Shown in pieces: positions 44,396 through 54,588 of a stretch of DNA of 64,000 bases. A program made the translations under genes and the position numbers. Source of the DNA: Phyllobacterium zundukense (GTDB taxonomy: Bacteria; Pseudomonadota; Alphaproteobacteria; Rhizobiales; Rhizobiaceae); the NCBI RefSeq assembly GCF_025452195.1, contig NZ_CP104969.1, forward strand, positions 142,001-206,000, written 5' to 3'. A model generated the notes under the pieces. The model was not told the origin of the DNA, searched no databases, and was given only the letters and a program-made list of their open reading frames with translations. Each line of letters opens with the position of its first letter. Position 1 is the first letter of the stretch.

Positions 44396-44432
44396 TTTGC
44401 TGCGTTGCAGTATACTTTGCTGCATCGCAGTA
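44396..44432. promoter_or_regulatory. Two direct repeats of a CTGC-N3-GCAG dyad, 20-bp period, in the xoxF promoter region
   Basis: tttgctgcgttgcagta (44396-44412) and tttgctgcatcgcagta (44416-44432) differ at only two bases and start exactly 20 bp apart, two helical turns. Each is itself a dyad (ctgc-gcag). They lie 268 bp upstream of xoxF and 147 bp upstream of the divergent secreted-protein gene, a good place for a regulator controlling both. Upstream, ttgcattaggcaa is a weaker relative. The factor is unknown. Confidence 0.6.
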
Positions 44433-44578
44433 AGTATCCGATTTAGTTATTATATTCTGGCAGCCCGTCCTGTCACATAATTTGATACTTATGGAACGGA
44501 TTCTGTTTGCAGTTTGTTATTGTTGTTTGCTATCTATCTGGAAAATGTATATTTACCGTCCGCAAATGCGAGGATGCC

Positions 44579-44929
44579 ATGATCACATCGAAAATCACGC
44601 AAATTACCGTGTTAGCAGGTGCAGCAATTGTCCTTTCCTTGCCGGCTAATGCTGCGTCAGATTACCCCACTTCGACCCTCGCCGAATATGTCTACGGCTG
44701 CATGAAAGCCAATGGTGAGAACCGCGATGTACTTCAGCGCTGTTCGTGCTCGATCGACGTGATCGCGTCCGTCGTGACCTACCCTCACTACGAAGCCGCC
44801 GAGACCTACAAACAGATGGGTTTGCTGTCCGGAGAGAATGGTGTCCTGTTTCGTGAAAGTGCTCCCGCGAAAGCTTCGATCACCGAATTGAAGCGGGCTC
44901 AGGCGGAAGCCGACGTCCGCTGCTTCTGA
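44579..44929 (+). CDS. Small exported Cys-rich protein divergent from xoxF
   Basis: A 116-residue protein: signal peptide (residues 1 to about 23, ending LPANA), then a compact helical domain with four cysteines: YGCMKANGENRDVLQRCSCSIDV region (Cys at about 41, 54 and 56) and the final CF. No family name is certain, but I recall similar small proteins beside xoxF in other alphaproteobacteria; this needs a search. Start at 44579 follows gagg. It shares its promoter region with xoxF, so an accessory role in methanol oxidation is plausible. Confidence 0.7.
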   Translation: MITSKITQITVLAGAAIVLSLPANAASDYPTSTLAEYVYGCMKANGENRDVLQRCSCSIDVIASVVTYPHYEAAETYKQMGLLSGENGVLFRESAPAKASITELKRAQAEADVRCF

Positions 44930-45068
44930 AGACCTCGATAATTCATCTTGATGGCCATCTAGGGCAGCTTTCTCGACTTCCGGTGCTCACGAACGAGAAA
45001 GTTCGCTGCGCTCCGGCTCCTCGAAAACCACCCTAGATGGCCATCAAGATGAATTCTGGAAGGTCTTC
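44928..45068. repeat. Long inverted repeat, copy 2 of a dispersed element
   Basis: Perfect 25-bp arms (44940-44964 and 45031-45055, core cttgatggccatctaggg), extended by outer 8-bp arms gaagacct and aggtcttc. The core resembles the element at 16605-16750. It overlaps the stop codon of the secreted-protein gene and ends 18 bases before the stop of the convergent SoxYZ-like gene, so it likely terminates both. Confidence 0.72.
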
Positions 45069-45085
45069 ATGGCCGTGTTTTTCGA

Positions 45086-45940
45086 TCACAGGCTGGAGGA
45101 TTCCAGCGGCCACTCGTCCTGGAATTTCTTGCCTTCGGTATCGGCAGCCTCGACCTTCACATCCTCGCCGGGTTTCGCATCGAATTCGAAGCGGAAATTC
45201 GGGTCTTCCGAAATTGAAATCCCGCCTTCCATCGACATGATAAGCCTGTCACCCTGCGACACGGTCAGGCCCTGGATGAAGTGCGCGGGGATATAATAGC
45301 GCGTGACCTGATCCATCTGCAGCCCGGAATTGTTGGGGTGGCGAATCATCAACTGCATTTCAGTTGCGCGGGTCATCGGCTCGTTGCCAGGCGTCTTGGC
45401 TGTAAAGACGCGCAGCTTCATCTTGCCGAGCGAAGCCAGGGCTTCATCCTGATTTTTCATCGCCGGTGCGGAGCAGCCGCCGGATGCCTTGACGAAAGTC
45501 TGCGTCATATGAAGTTTTCCATCTTCGGTTTCGGCAATGGCGCGAACATAGGAATAGGCATTGACCCGAAGGCGCGTCGCCAGATGGGTGACGCCCGCAT
45601 CCTTGCCGAACTGGAACACTGCAGCGACGGGTGACGGATTTTCATCGACGATGAGGGTGACAGCCTTGATCCGGCCAGTTGCCGCATCGGTTTTGAAATG
45701 CAGATCGATGGGTACGATTGCCGCATCCTCGGCGCGTTTCGGTGCATCGATCGTGATGATGCCGCCAGCATCTCCGATCGGCTTTTGGCCGAAGACATCG
45801 CCCTTCAAACCATCCCAGGTTTTGGTATCCGGAACGCTCGCGCTTTGCGCGTTGGCGGCAAACGGTATCGCCGCTCCAACGAGCGCGAGAAGGACGAGCG
45901 CAACCATCCGGCTACCCAGTCGTATCGGCTTTATCGTCAT
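45086..45940 (-). CDS. Quinoprotein-associated SoxYZ-like carrier fusion
   Basis: A 284-residue exported protein: signal peptide ending FAANA, a SoxY-like domain (about residues 40-165) and a SoxZ-like domain (about 170-284, with MQLMIRHPNNSGLQMDQVT). Its only cysteine is Cys156 in KASGGCSAP, matching the carrier cysteine of SoxY. SoxYZ carries sulfur intermediates on that Cys in thiosulfate oxidation; this fusion is found with quinoprotein dehydrogenases, and its cargo is unknown. Start at 45940 follows ggtggagg. Confidence 0.85.
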   Translation of the reverse strand: MTIKPIRLGSRMVALVLLALVGAAIPFAANAQSASVPDTKTWDGLKGDVFGQKPIGDAGGIITIDAPKRAEDAAIVPIDLHFKTDAATGRIKAVTLIVDENPSPVAAVFQFGKDAGVTHLATRLRVNAYSYVRAIAETEDGKLHMTQTFVKASGGCSAPAMKNQDEALASLGKMKLRVFTAKTPGNEPMTRATEMQLMIRHPNNSGLQMDQVTRYYIPAHFIQGLTVSQGDRLIMSMEGGISISEDPNFRFEFDAKPGEDVKVEAADTEGKKFQDEWPLESSSL

Positions 45941-46020
45941 ATTCTGCCTCCACCAAGAAGATTGGCGGTGCCCGGCCATGCATGAGTATACCACCTCGGC
46001 TGGCGTAGTTGCAAACGGGT

Positions 46021-46980
46021 TCATTCCCATTCGAGTTCGGCAAAGGCGGCCGTGGCGTTGCGCAGATTGTAGTCGTCAAAGAGACGCCAGTTGTTCCGCT
46101 CACTTTCCGCCGCTGTCTTGACCGCCTCCGCCATTGGCACGCCATCGGCGATGGCCTTGCGAATGTCGCGGGCGAGCGCATCGAAGTAGCGCTGCTCCTG
46201 TTCAAGCGCCTGCGGCCAGGCTGACGGAACGGGACCATGTCCCGGTACCGCAAATTTTGCCTTGATCCCTTTGAGTTCCCCCAGCTGTGCGATCCAGCCA
46301 AGCAACGATCCATCCATCGTCGGAAGATGCTCGATGAAACACAGATCGCCGGTGAAGAAGGTACCGGACTGTTCGTCGAAAACTGTAAGATCGTTGTCCG
46401 TATGAGCTGGCTTCCAGGCCTTCAAAGTAAGCTTCCGATTACCGAGATCGAGCTGCTCCTCGCCGGTCACAAGCTGCGTGGGCGGTATGATCTTTATGTC
46501 GGCCATCAGCGCACTGCCCATGGCGTCGCGATAGCTCTGCAAATAATAGTCGCCGCGGCTGGCAAGCGCGCGCGGCAGATTGTGATGCCCGACAACAATC
46601 GCTCCTGTATCTCCGAACGCGGCGTTTCCGAAAATATGATCGGGGTGCATATGCGTGTTGATCAGGTAGCGGATCGGCTTATCCGTCCTGGCGCGAATGG
46701 CGGCGACGAGTTCCCTGCCCTCGGCAACACTGCCGCCGCTGTCGATCACGGCGACCGCTTCGTCGCCTATGATGAAGCTGACATTGCAGATCTCGCCCTC
46801 GTTGTTCGCGGTCATCATCTCGGGCCTGCCCGCAAAGGCGAAGACCCCGCCGGCAATCTCCTTGACAGGCAAAGGCTCGATCGGGCTCGACTGCGCCCGC
46901 GCCAGACGGACATGCGAAATGCCGCAACAGGCGAAAAAGACACCAGTTTTAAGAACGCTGCGCCGGGTCGGCTGACTCAT
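46021..46980 (-). CDS. Quinoprotein relay system zinc metallohydrolase
   Basis: A 319-residue metallo-beta-lactamase-fold protein with a Tat-like leader (TRRSVLKTGVFFACCG). The metal motif HMHPDH is at residues 110-115, with GHHNLP, PAHTDNDLTVFD and a final PGHGPV His. It belongs to the relay-system hydrolases found with SoxYZ-like carriers and PQQ enzymes. By analogy with glyoxalase II and persulfide dioxygenase it may release a group from the carrier cysteine. It overlaps the ABC ATPase gene by four bases. Confidence 0.82.
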   Translation of the reverse strand: MSQPTRRSVLKTGVFFACCGISHVRLARAQSSPIEPLPVKEIAGGVFAFAGRPEMMTANNEGEICNVSFIIGDEAVAVIDSGGSVAEGRELVAAIRARTDKPIRYLINTHMHPDHIFGNAAFGDTGAIVVGHHNLPRALASRGDYYLQSYRDAMGSALMADIKIIPPTQLVTGEEQLDLGNRKLTLKAWKPAHTDNDLTVFDEQSGTFFTGDLCFIEHLPTMDGSLLGWIAQLGELKGIKAKFAVPGHGPVPSAWPQALEQEQRYFDALARDIRKAIADGVPMAEAVKTAAESERNNWRLFDDYNLRNATAAFAELEWE

Positions 46981-47735
46981 GGCGCGTTCCTCACCCCGGC
47001 GAATTTTTCATTGAACGAACGCAACAGATCCGCCTTCACCTGCTCATTGCGATAGTTGCGTGGCAGACGGATATCGAACGTACCGATCACTTGGGCGGGA
47101 CGCTCGGAAAGCACGATGATACGGTCGGCGAGCATGATTGCCTCCTGCAGATTATGCGTCACCATCAACGCGATCGTCGGGCGCTCGGACCACACGGAGA
47201 GCAGCATATGGCGTAGCTGCTGCGCTGTGGACTCATCCAGCGAGACAAATGGTTCATCAAGCAAAAATATATCCGGCTCGATCGCCAGTGCGCGCGCTAT
47301 CGCCGCGCGGCGTGCCAGCCCCAGCGACAGCTCTGCCGGATAGAAATTGCGCATCTTCGACAGGCCGAGCGTGCTGAACAAGCCATCGAGATTGGTCTCG
47401 CGCTTGGGCTGCGGCATGGCGAGCCGCACATTCTGCTCAACTGTACGCCAGGGCAGAAGCATCGGCTCCTGAAACACCGCCCCGATACGCGCGTCCGCCA
47501 ATCCGGGCAACTGGATCGACCCGCGATAGTCGCTGTCGAGACCAAGCAAAATGCGTAAAGTAGTGGTCTTCCCGCAACCCGACGGTCCAAGGATACAGGC
47601 GAACTCGTTCTGCTCGACCTCGAAGCGCAGATCGCGCAGGACCGCAATCGTTCCACCGTTGGACGAGCGGAACGTTTTCTCTTCTATGTTGACCTTAAGC
47701 CGCGCTGCGACGCCAGCGAGTTGATGTGTGTTCAA
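46977..47735 (-). CDS. ABC transporter ATP-binding protein, NitT/TauT type
   Basis: A 252-residue ATPase: Walker A LGPSGCGKTTTLRILLG near residue 48, Q-loop VFQEPMLLPWRTVEQN, signature-like region LSLGLARRAAIARALAIEP (the usual LSGG reads LSLG), Walker B IFLLDEPFVSLD. Family members energise import of nitrate, sulfonates or pyrimidine precursors. The start is uncertain; TTG at 47735 gives a full N-terminal strand and overlaps the permease end by 41 bases. Confidence 0.85.
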   Translation of the reverse strand: MNTHQLAGVAARLKVNIEEKTFRSSNGGTIAVLRDLRFEVEQNEFACILGPSGCGKTTTLRILLGLDSDYRGSIQLPGLADARIGAVFQEPMLLPWRTVEQNVRLAMPQPKRETNLDGLFSTLGLSKMRNFYPAELSLGLARRAAIARALAIEPDIFLLDEPFVSLDESTAQQLRHMLLSVWSERPTIALMVTHNLQEAIMLADRIIVLSERPAQVIGTFDIRLPRNYRNEQVKADLLRSFNEKFAGVRNAP

Positions 47736-48513
47736 GCGGTTGCACCACGACGAGTTCGATGAAGAGCATGACGGCAACAAAGGCCAGGGTATAGGCCAGT
47801 ATCGCCGCGACATCGAAGAGTTGAAAAAACAGGTTGATCTGAAAACCGACACCATTGGAGCGGCCGAGCAACTCGACCACGAGCACAATTTTCCAGATCA
47901 GCGAAATACCGGAACGCGATGCGGCGGCTATGTAGGGCTGCAGCTGCGGTATCAGTATATGCCGCAATCGATCCAATGCATTGAAGCGGTACACCTGCGC
48001 CATTTCCGCGTAGCGCGGATCGAGCGCCCTCGTTCCTTCGCGCAAGGTGACGACCACATTCGGGATCTTGTTGAGCGCTACAGCGCCGATCGCTGCGGCT
48101 TCATTGAGCCCGAACCAGATATAGGCGAGGACGATGATGACCAGCGCGGGTATATTGAGGAAGAGAATGACCCACGGATTGAAGAACTCGTCTGCGCGCC
48201 GGTAACTGCCAAGCAGGACACCGATCACCGAACCTATCAGCATCGCCAGCACAAAAGAGGCAGCGACGCGGCACAAGGTGATGCCGAGATTGTAGGGCAG
48301 ATCGCCGCTCGCCGTTTCGCTGAGGAATGTTTGCAGAACCAGCAAAGGCGCCGGAAACGAGCGGCTGGGCCAGATCGTCGCTCCGGCATGCCATGCAACG
48401 ACCAATACGCCAAACGACAGCAACACCATCAGCGGCGAGCTCCACTGCCACTTCGAAGCCGCGGTGGAAACAAGCTTGCCCGTTTGCTGCTGTTCGCGCG
48501 ATGCAAGGGCCAA
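47695..48513 (-). CDS. ABC transporter permease, NitT/TauT type
   Basis: A 272-residue membrane protein with about six helices and the binding-protein-dependent transport loop (EGTRALDPRYAEMAQVYRFNALDRLRHI region near 155-182). It pairs with the ATPase and binding protein around it. Start is a TTG immediately after the stop of the binding-protein gene, with ggaggg upstream. Confidence 0.85.
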   Translation of the reverse strand: MALASREQQQTGKLVSTAASKWQWSSPLMVLLSFGVLVVAWHAGATIWPSRSFPAPLLVLQTFLSETASGDLPYNLGITLCRVAASFVLAMLIGSVIGVLLGSYRRADEFFNPWVILFLNIPALVIIVLAYIWFGLNEAAAIGAVALNKIPNVVVTLREGTRALDPRYAEMAQVYRFNALDRLRHILIPQLQPYIAAASRSGISLIWKIVLVVELLGRSNGVGFQINLFFQLFDVAAILAYTLAFVAVMLFIELVVVQPLEHTSTRWRRSAA

Positions 48514-49497
48514 TTAGTCTGCCCTCCAGAAGGTGCCCGGCGCCAATGTTTTTCCGGGGCCGACGAGCCGTTCGCCGCCAAGATCGGCGAGGATAGCATA
48601 GAGCTTGGTCGCGTCGGCCTGTTCGTCCTCGATTGGCCGGTCGGGAATACCCTCGCGATAGCGGTCACGCAGCGCATCCAGCTCATGGCCTTCGGCTTTC
48701 ACCACCGGCGCCAGACGTTGCCATTCCTCATCGGAACTGCCGAGCAGGGCCTTAGCATCTCTGCTGGCCTTGACGAACCCTGCAATTGCGTCCGGATGGG
48801 CGTCGGCCCATTTGTCGTGAAAGATGTAGCCGATGGCCGAAACGTCACCTGTAGCGCCGAGCGCCTTTGCAGCATCGCTGGTACTGACGAGGCGGTGAAA
48901 CCCATTGGCTTCAAGCCTTGCGCAAAAATTCCAGAAGTTCAGCACGGCATCCAGTTCACCTTGCTGCGCCTTTTCGGCAAGCAGCGGCGGCGTGCCGTAG
49001 ACAATTTCGCTTTGCGCCGGCAGATCGAGTGAGAACTGGTGCTTGGCATAGCCCTGCATAAGCAGCCAGCTCTTGTCCAGCGGCCCACCTGCCACACCGA
49101 TCTTCTTGCCCTTCAGATCCGCCAGACTTTTGATCGGCGAGCCATCAGGAACCATCAAGGCGCCGACCGAACTCGAATAGGGCACGAAGGTCAGGTCTTC
49201 GCCCGACGCGCGCTGCCGCGACACCCAGAGCCAGTCCGTGACGATGATATCAACATCCCCGGCCATCATGGCGACATTGGTTGCATCTTCACTCGCGAAG
49301 AAGCGGACATCGACATTCACGCCATATTTTTCGTCGAGCTTATGTTGCTTGATCGTATCCAGCTCCCAATTGACAGTCCCGAATTTCAGGACGCCAACAC
49401 GAACGGTCTCAGCAGCCAGGCCGGCCTGCGTGTCAAACCCAAGGGCGAGCACAAACAAGATACAGAAGCGGAAAAGGCGTTGATATAGTCCTGTCAC
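48514..49497 (-). CDS. ABC transporter substrate-binding protein, NitT/TauT type
   Basis: A 327-residue exported protein: signal peptide ending QAGLAAE, then VRVGVLKFGTVNWELDTIKQH and a family core (FFASEDATNVAMMAGDVDIIVTDWLWV) like aliphatic sulfonate or nitrate binding proteins. The ligand is unknown; linkage to the SoxYZ-like carrier suggests a sulfur compound or a PQQ-system solute. The start is GTG at 49497 after ggagg; an in-frame ATG upstream lacks a site. Confidence 0.83.
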   Translation of the reverse strand: MTGLYQRLFRFCILFVLALGFDTQAGLAAETVRVGVLKFGTVNWELDTIKQHKLDEKYGVNVDVRFFASEDATNVAMMAGDVDIIVTDWLWVSRQRASGEDLTFVPYSSSVGALMVPDGSPIKSLADLKGKKIGVAGGPLDKSWLLMQGYAKHQFSLDLPAQSEIVYGTPPLLAEKAQQGELDAVLNFWNFCARLEANGFHRLVSTSDAAKALGATGDVSAIGYIFHDKWADAHPDAIAGFVKASRDAKALLGSSDEEWQRLAPVVKAEGHELDALRDRYREGIPDRPIEDEQADATKLYAILADLGGERLVGPGKTLAPGTFWRAD

Positions 49498-49523
49498 GAT
49501 GTCCTCCCAGACAAGTCGCTTTT

Positions 49524-49736
49524 CTAGAGCTCTATATCCTTTGATGGATAGTCGCATTTCCAACGAATGACCTTAACGTTGGGATGGTCGCCGGACCATT
49601 TTGCAATTTCCGTCGGCGCGAGGAGCATGCAATTGTTCAGACCGCCGCCCCTGTTTTCAAAATGCAGGCGCTCCTCCCGGCAACTCGCCGGGTTGGATAT
49701 GAGACAGATGGTCAAAACGAGGTCAACAACATCCAT
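49524..49736 (-). CDS. Conserved small protein with four cysteines
   Basis: A 70-residue protein starting MDVVDLVLTICLISNPASC and ending RWKCDYPSKDIEL, with Cys at about 11, 19, 36 and 61 and a motif IAKWSGDHPN. The pattern (hydrophobic start, NPASC, C-terminal IRWKC) is one I know from short hypothetical proteins of alphaproteobacteria; no function is established. Start ATG follows gggaggtg. It is the first gene upstream of the NitT/TauT-type operon and may be co-transcribed. Confidence 0.65.
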   Translation of the reverse strand: MDVVDLVLTICLISNPASCREERLHFENRGGGLNNCMLLAPTEIAKWSGDHPNVKVIRWKCDYPSKDIEL

Positions 49737-50066
49737 ACAAGCACCTCCCAATCCTCTGACACGTCCCACCTTCATAGCGCCGAAATCTCAGGATTCCTGA
49801 CTGGCAAGAAGATTGTAGTGCGGATTTCCCAAGGTGCCCGATGAGAAATGTTCGTCACAAATTACGGGTGTCACCTCTTGGCGTCAATCGCCACCGGCCG
49901 AGAAAACGCGATCGTGAAGCTGCGGCGTTATATCCTTTTCAAACAATTGACTTATCAGGCGCTGAAGGTACCTTCTGGAAGTGTTCTAAAAATTGGTGGC
50001 GCCAATGCATGGAAAATTGGCGCCGGTCTTCGTCCAGGGCACCCTTGGCGAAAATGAGGAGATGCC
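49737..50066. other. Intergenic region, 330 bp
   Basis: Separates the divergent small-protein operon and cytochrome c gene and should carry both promoters. No gene-like frame with family resemblance and no strong dyad was seen. Confidence 0.4.
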
Positions 50067-50453
50067 ATGCGTTATTCTACCGTTCTGATTGGACTATCAG
50101 TTGCGATTCTGTCTGTTGCCGGAGCCCGGGCCCAAGACGCCGGCGACGCAACGGCAGGAGCGACAGTTTTCAAGAAATGTGCAGTCTGTCACGTGGCGGA
50201 TACCGACAAGAACAAGGTCGGACCTTCTTTGTTTAAAGTGATGGGCAGAACCGCGGGAACCCATCCAGGCTTCAGCTATTCACCCGCGATGAAGGCCGCA
50301 GGCGCGGCCGGACTTGTCTGGGATACTGCCAGCCTCCGCGATTATCTGCACGATCCGAAGGCCAAGGTGAAAGGCACGAAAATGGCCTTTCCCGGTCTGA
50401 AGGACGACAAGGAAATTACTGATCTTGAAGCCTATCTGAATCAATATAAATAG
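50067..50453 (+). CDS. Soluble class I cytochrome c
   Basis: A 128-residue exported cytochrome: signal peptide ending GARAQ, haem motif CAVCH at residues 38-42, and the late Met ligand region KGTKMAFPGL near 110. It resembles cytochrome c550/c2 of Hyphomicrobiales. It may carry electrons from XoxG to a terminal oxidase, in line with the oxidase subunit gene at the window end; this link is inferred. Start follows gaggag. Confidence 0.88.
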   Translation: MRYSTVLIGLSVAILSVAGARAQDAGDATAGATVFKKCAVCHVADTDKNKVGPSLFKVMGRTAGTHPGFSYSPAMKAAGAAGLVWDTASLRDYLHDPKAKVKGTKMAFPGLKDDKEITDLEAYLNQYK

Positions 50454-50461
50454 CCGGATCG

Positions 50462-50484
50462 CCGCCGGTCGATCCGGCCGGCGG
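50462..50484. terminator. Hairpin between convergent cytochrome c and thioredoxin-like genes
   Basis: Stem ccgccgg with ccggcgg, 9-base loop, between two convergent stop codons. It can serve both directions; no clear U-run. Confidence 0.5.
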
Positions 50485-50491
50485 CACCCAG

Positions 50492-51049
50492 TCAGACAAT
50501 CTCACGCCATTTGATCGAACAGCCGACCGATGCGATCTGCTCGCGCGGCCCCTGCCCTGTATTGGCAATTTCCTTCATCGCTTCGAACAGATCGCGGCGG
50601 ATCTCTGGCGCTGCCGCTTCCTTGCGTGATGCGTCGAGGCGTCCCCGATACTGTAGTTCACCCGCGCCATTGAACCCGAAGAAATCAGGCGTGCAGACGG
50701 CCCCGTATGTACGCGCCACGCTCTGATCAGCGTCATGCAGGTAGTGAAACGGAAACGCGTTCTCGCGGGCAAAAACCTTCATGTTTTCAAACAAATCGGC
50801 GGGATAGGCACTTGCGTCATTGGCATTGATGGCGACAAAGCCGATGCCGAGTTCCTCAAGATCCCGGGCGTCGCGGACGATGCGCTGGATAACTGCTTTC
50901 ACATAAGGACAATGGTTGCAGATGAAAGCAACAACCAGCCCCTTGTCGCCTGCCTGCGCCAGAATGGAATGCTGCCGGCCATCGGTACCAATCAGGTTCG
51001 CATCAACGGCCTTCCAGCCAAAATCACAAAGGGGTGGTATCGCCGCCAT
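50492..51049 (-). CDS. Thioredoxin-like AhpC/TSA-family protein at the end of the cbb operon
   Basis: A 185-residue redoxin with the active motif FICNHCPYV (Cys-Asn-His-Cys) at about residues 43-51 and partner segment AVCTPDFFGF near 118. Such proteins are peroxidases or thiol reductases. The gene lies 16 bases after cbbE in the same direction, so it is probably co-transcribed with the Calvin-cycle genes and might tune their thiol state. Start at 51049 follows ggagga. Confidence 0.85.
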   Translation of the reverse strand: MAAIPPLCDFGWKAVDANLIGTDGRQHSILAQAGDKGLVVAFICNHCPYVKAVIQRIVRDARDLEELGIGFVAINANDASAYPADLFENMKVFARENAFPFHYLHDADQSVARTYGAVCTPDFFGFNGAGELQYRGRLDASRKEAAAPEIRRDLFEAMKEIANTGQGPREQIASVGCSIKWREIV

Positions 51050-51065
51050 TGTCTTTCTCCTCCGC

Positions 51066-51755
51066 TCAAGCTGCCGCCCGATGCCTCGCATGATCGGCAG
51101 CATGACGGATTGCAGCGATATTGTCAGCATAGGCCGCCTTGCCGGTGCCCTTGAAGACCGCTGATCCCGCGACAAGCACATTCGCGCCTGCCGCCGCAAC
51201 GAGGGGCGCGGTTTCAGGCGTCACGCCGCCGTCGATTTCAATATGAATCGGGCGGTTGCCGATCAACGCCTTCACACGCCGCACTTTATCCACGACGGAA
51301 GGGATGAACGCCTGCCCGCCGAAACCCGGATTGACTGTCATCAGGAGCACGAGATCAAGCCGGTCCAGCACATATTCGATGACGCTTTCCGGAGTCGAAG
51401 GGTTGAGTGAAACACCCGCCTTCTTGCCGAGACTGCGGATAGCCTGCAGCGAGCGATCGAGATGCGGGCCGGCTTCCGCATGCACGGTGATGTAATCGCA
51501 ACCGGCATCGGCAAAAGCGCCGAGATAGGTATCCGTCGGGGCGATCATGAGATGACAATCGAATATTGCGGACGTCCGGTTGCGGATGGATTTTATGATC
51601 TGCGGCCCGAACGTGATGTTCGGGACGAAATGCCCATCCATCACGTCGAGATGCACCCAGTCGGCACCCGCCGCCATGACGTCTTCGACTTCCTGGCCGA
51701 GCCGGGAAAAATCCGCCGAAAGCACGGACGGCGCGATGAGTACGTTCCTGTTCAT
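51066..51755 (-). CDS. cbbE: Ribulose-phosphate 3-epimerase
   Basis: A 229-residue TIM barrel with [16 protein letters not shown], the metal motif [17 protein letters not shown] near residues 35-51, and [12 protein letters not shown] near 140. It interconverts ribulose- and xylulose-5-phosphate. Located inside the cbb operon, overlapping cbbX by four bases, it serves the Calvin cycle. Confidence 0.94.
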   Translation of the reverse strand: MNRNVLIAPSVLSADFSRLGQEVEDVMAAGADWVHLDVMDGHFVPNITFGPQIIKSIRNRTSAIFDCHLMIAPTDTYLGAFADAGCDYITVHAEAGPHLDRSLQAIRSLGKKAGVSLNPSTPESVIEYVLDRLDLVLLMTVNPGFGGQAFIPSVVDKVRRVKALIGNRPIHIEIDGGVTPETAPLVAAAGANVLVAGSAVFKGTGKAAYADNIAAIRHAADHARHRAAA

Positions 51756-52675
51756 GGCGTTTGCTCCTCTCTTGACGATGCGGAAAACACACGGCTGACC
51801 CTGATATCGTCCGCGGTAATCGTTGACAACGCCGCCGCATCTGTCGGCCCGTTGGACGCCTCGAACAGCCGGTTTGCGTGGCGCAGTCTCGCCCTGTCCA
51901 GCGCGTTGCGAATGGAACGGGCATTGGCAAAATGCGGCTGCTGGCGGCGCCGTTCGATATAGTCGGCCATGATGGCGCGGCCTTCCGCATCGAACGTATA
52001 ATTCTGCTTCGACAGCATCGTCTCGGAAATACTCAGCAACTCGTCAGAGCTATAGTCCGGGAAATCGATGTGATGGGCGATGCGCGACCGAAAACCCGGA
52101 TTGCTCTCGAAGAATTTATCCATGCGATCGGCATAGCCCGCGAGAATCACCACGAGATCGTCCCGCTGGTTTTCCATCACCTGCAACAATATCTCGATCG
52201 CTTCCTGTCCGTAGTCGCGTTCGTTCTCCTGGCGGTGCAGATAATAGGCCTCGTCAATGAACAAGACGCCGCCCATGGCTTTCTTCAGGATCTCCTTGGT
52301 CTTCGGGGCGGTATGCCCGATATATTGCCCGACCAGATCGTCACGGGTGACAGAGACGAGATGGCCCTTGCGGATATAGCCGAGGCGATGCAACAGGTCC
52401 GCCATGCGCATTGCAACGGTGGTCTTGCCGGTGCCAGGATTGCCGCTGAAACTCATGTGCAACGTCGGCGTTTCATGCGCGAGACCCATGCGCCGGCGTG
52501 CCCGCTCGACCAGCAGCAATGCTGCGGTCTCCTTGATCCGCTGCTTGACCGGCTTCAGGCCGATCAAGTCGCGGTCGAGTTCGTCCAGCACCTCCTTGAC
52601 GCCGGATTCGACATATTCAGCGCGCAGGTCGATGGCAGACGGAACCTCGAGCTGGGTGATGCTGGCGTCAGCCAT
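51752..52675 (-). CDS. cbbX: Red-type RuBisCO activase
   Basis: A 307-residue AAA+ ATPase: Walker [10 protein letters not shown] near residue 80, Walker [13 protein letters not shown] near 137, and the pore loop/sensor segments typical of CbbX. It removes inhibitory sugar phosphates from red-type RuBisCO by pulling on the large-subunit tail, and is itself activated by RuBP. The start is within an 8-base overlap with the cbbS end. Confidence 0.95.
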   Translation of the reverse strand: MADASITQLEVPSAIDLRAEYVESGVKEVLDELDRDLIGLKPVKQRIKETAALLLVERARRRMGLAHETPTLHMSFSGNPGTGKTTVAMRMADLLHRLGYIRKGHLVSVTRDDLVGQYIGHTAPKTKEILKKAMGGVLFIDEAYYLHRQENERDYGQEAIEILLQVMENQRDDLVVILAGYADRMDKFFESNPGFRSRIAHHIDFPDYSSDELLSISETMLSKQNYTFDAEGRAIMADYIERRRQQPHFANARSIRNALDRARLRHANRLFEASNGPTDAAALSTITADDIRVSRVFSASSREEQTP

Positions 52676-53087
52676 AGCGTTGCCCCGCTGGCTTGTCCGT
52701 TGCGTAGGACCTCGTCGTGTAACGAACCACGCGGCCCTCGCCTTCCTGGCGGGCAAGGTGGAAGCCTGGCTCTTCCGGCGGGCGGTTGACGAGGAACGAC
52801 AGCTTGACCGATTCCCAGCCGTGGGTGTTGTCGAAGGCGACAAGGCGAATGTAGTAGTCGCCATAGACCTTGCGGCATTCCTTCAGCTCCATCATGAGGG
52901 CGGCTGCATCCGGGTTGTCGAACATCGGATGTCCCCACATGTCCCAGTAGGTGTTGCGCGGGTGCGGGTCATCGGTAAATTCGAGACTGACAGCCCAGCC
53001 ATTGTCGATGCAATATTGCACCTGCCTGGCGATCTGCTCGTCGGTCAGGTCAGGCAGGAACGAGAATGCTCCTTGAGTGATACGCAT
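52668..53087 (-). CDS. cbbS: RuBisCO small subunit, form IC
   Basis: A 139-residue small subunit beginning [19 protein letters not shown] with the C-terminal extension of red-type enzymes ([21 protein letters not shown]). It caps the L8S8 enzyme. Start at 53087 follows ggaga. It is 10 bases after cbbL. Confidence 0.96.
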   Translation of the reverse strand: MRITQGAFSFLPDLTDEQIARQVQYCIDNGWAVSLEFTDDPHPRNTYWDMWGHPMFDNPDAAALMMELKECRKVYGDYYIRLVAFDNTHGWESVKLSFLVNRPPEEPGFHLARQEGEGRVVRYTTRSYATDKPAGQRYG

Positions 53088-53097
53088 GTCGTTTCTC

Positions 53098-54588
<1,491 letters not shown>

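Noticed and set aside
44579..44929. Lanmodulin (lanthanide-binding EF-hand protein)
   Set aside because: No EF-hand loops with the DxDxD pattern; the cysteines and helical layout differ.
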